In this document: positions 63,089 to 64,000 of the stretch, in pieces
How the letters are laid out: the number at the start of each line of letters is the position of its first letter
How positions within the stretch are numbered: the stretch's first letter is position 1
Source: Glycine soja
Lineage: Eukaryota > Streptophyta > Magnoliopsida > Fabales > Fabaceae
DNA: 64,000 nucleotides
Assembly: GCF_004193775.1 (NCBI RefSeq)
Contig: NC_041003.1
Location: 46,939,611-47,003,610 of the forward strand
Direction of reading: 5' to 3'
Program-made: the position numbers and the translations under genes
Notes under the pieces: generated by a model
The model's input: only the letters and a program-made list of their open reading frames with translations
Told to the model about the DNA's origin: nothing
The model's database searches: none

Positions 63089-63613
63089 CTAAATAATAAG
63101 TTTATCTATGGCTAGGGTTGCAATATAGCTAAGCGACCCCATTTGGATGTTAAGATTAGAAATTTCAAAGTTAAAATAAACAGTTGTAGCAGCCAAGGCT
63201 GTCTCACAGGAAACAGGACCATTACCAGCATCTCTGGCATAATGCTTAGCAGTTTTAGGATCGTCTTTCAACTTGCTTAGAGCACTCTTATACGCTGTAA
63301 TCACACTTTCATAGTCAGAGTTTGCACATTGTGCAATGGCTGGAACATTTTCTGACTTCATCAATGTCCTAAGAAACTTCTGTCCTTCTATTGCCTTGTA
63401 TAAGGACAACTGCAAGATGGCCTCTGCAAGTTCAAAAAAGTTATTTGCATGCATAATTCTAGGATAAGCTGTCAGGATGTCCGTGCATTCTTTTTGGTTT
63501 ACTGAGGCCTTGCAAATTTGGGAAATTAGGTCAGAACCATTAGCATTTGTCAGCGAAGGAGAATTGGTAATGAGGATCAAGCAAAAGGAGAGAAATAGCG
63601 TTAAAGAATTCAT
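63089..63613 (-). CDS. secreted invertase/pectin methylesterase inhibitor (PMEI-domain) protein
   Basis: A single-exon gene for 174 residues. Residues 1-25 form a typical signal peptide (hydrophobic SLTLFLSFCLILI core ending near NANG). The mature part carries the four conserved cysteines of the family at C34, C43, C96 and C136, which pair 1-2 and 3-4, within a four-helix bundle; GPVSCETAL near the fourth cysteine is characteristic. Members block either pectin methylesterase or acid invertase in the wall or vacuole, and sequence alone does not separate the two. I chose the ATG at 63611-63613 because it begins the signal peptide; the frame is open 12 codons further but starts there with TTG. 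Confidence 0.92.
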   Translation of the reverse strand: MNSLTLFLSFCLILITNSPSLTNANGSDLISQICKASVNQKECTDILTAYPRIMHANNFFELAEAILQLSLYKAIEGQKFLRTLMKSENVPAIAQCANSDYESVITAYKSALSKLKDDPKTAKHYARDAGNGPVSCETALAATTVYFNFEISNLNIQMGSLSYIATLAIDKLII

Positions 63614-64000
63614 TTTGTGGTTGCAATGGGATGGGTGGGAGTAAATCAATTCTTTGAGGTGATGAATTCTTTATAGTGTTGCTCACATTGCATAATTAAT
63701 TCAATTATATTATATTTTCAGTTTCAAATTTGTACAGACCAAAACGGAAGGATATACACTGATAAAAAAAATGGTAGGATATCCCATCCCCATTATAACT
63801 AAATAAGTATGTAAAATTCTTTATAAAAATATTGATACTGAATATCAAATCAAATATTATAAGTAATTAACATATCTCAGAAGTCCTTGATATAATCTTC
63901 GAAATTAATAAGGAAATATTATACCTACAATTCCTACAATCATTTACATGAGAAATAAATGAAACAGTTTTTTTTTAGAAAAAAAAAATTATTTAAGAGA
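63614..64000. other. upstream region of the inhibitor gene
   Basis: Promoter and 5' UTR side of the minus-strand inhibitor gene; nothing else is visible to the end of the window. Confidence 0.6.

Noticed and set aside
1..64000. A novel multi-gene system or biosynthetic cluster
   Set aside because: The seven gene loci belong to unrelated families and are spread among long transposon-rich gaps; apart from the ENGase tandem pair nothing suggests joint function.

Overview
The window is nuclear DNA from a flowering plant, almost certainly a legume of the soybean genus (Glycine). The base composition is very AT-rich, the genes have GT-AG introns, and all recognisable proteins are plant families. 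The predicted ferritin at 60.3-62.5 kb reads like soybean ferritin-4 as I remember it; I could not run a search. There is no bacterial, phage or CRISPR content.

Layout. 1-3.6 kb: intergenic. 3.7-4.3 kb (+): an intronless abscisic-acid receptor of the PYR/PYL/RCAR family. 4.4-14.4 kb: gene-free, holding a decayed LINE and a 709-bp foldback element with a 9-bp target duplication. 14.4-17.2 kb (-): a six-exon TRICHOME BIREFRINGENCE-LIKE O-acetyltransferase. 17.2-24.0 kb: gene-free, with an 833-bp Mutator-like foldback element whose arms carry decayed tRNA-Ile-like sequences. 24.0-43.9 kb (+): a tandem duplication of an eleven-exon cytosolic endo-beta-N-acetylglucosaminidase (GH85) gene. The upstream copy is broken by a 16-bp coding insertion and a lost splice acceptor and has a 2.2-kb solo LTR in one intron; the downstream copy is open throughout. 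45.8-46.6 kb (-): a two-exon LBD transcription factor. 46.6-60.0 kb: gene-free, with a relative of the tRNA-like foldback element, a very long AT microsatellite and a 1.4-kb foldback element with GC-rich arms. 60.3-62.5 kb (+): an eight-exon plastid ferritin with a near-consensus iron-dependent regulatory sequence upstream. 63.1-63.6 kb (-): a secreted invertase/pectin methylesterase inhibitor.

The genes belong to unrelated pathways (hormone perception, wall polysaccharide acetylation, free N-glycan turnover, organ patterning, iron storage, wall-enzyme inhibition) and do not form a functional cluster. The most informative content is evolutionary: a tandem pair with one decaying member, where each copy serves as the pre-insertion reference for transposons in the other, and several foldback elements with Mutator-type 9-bp target duplications. 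I found no convincing previously undescribed multi-gene system.
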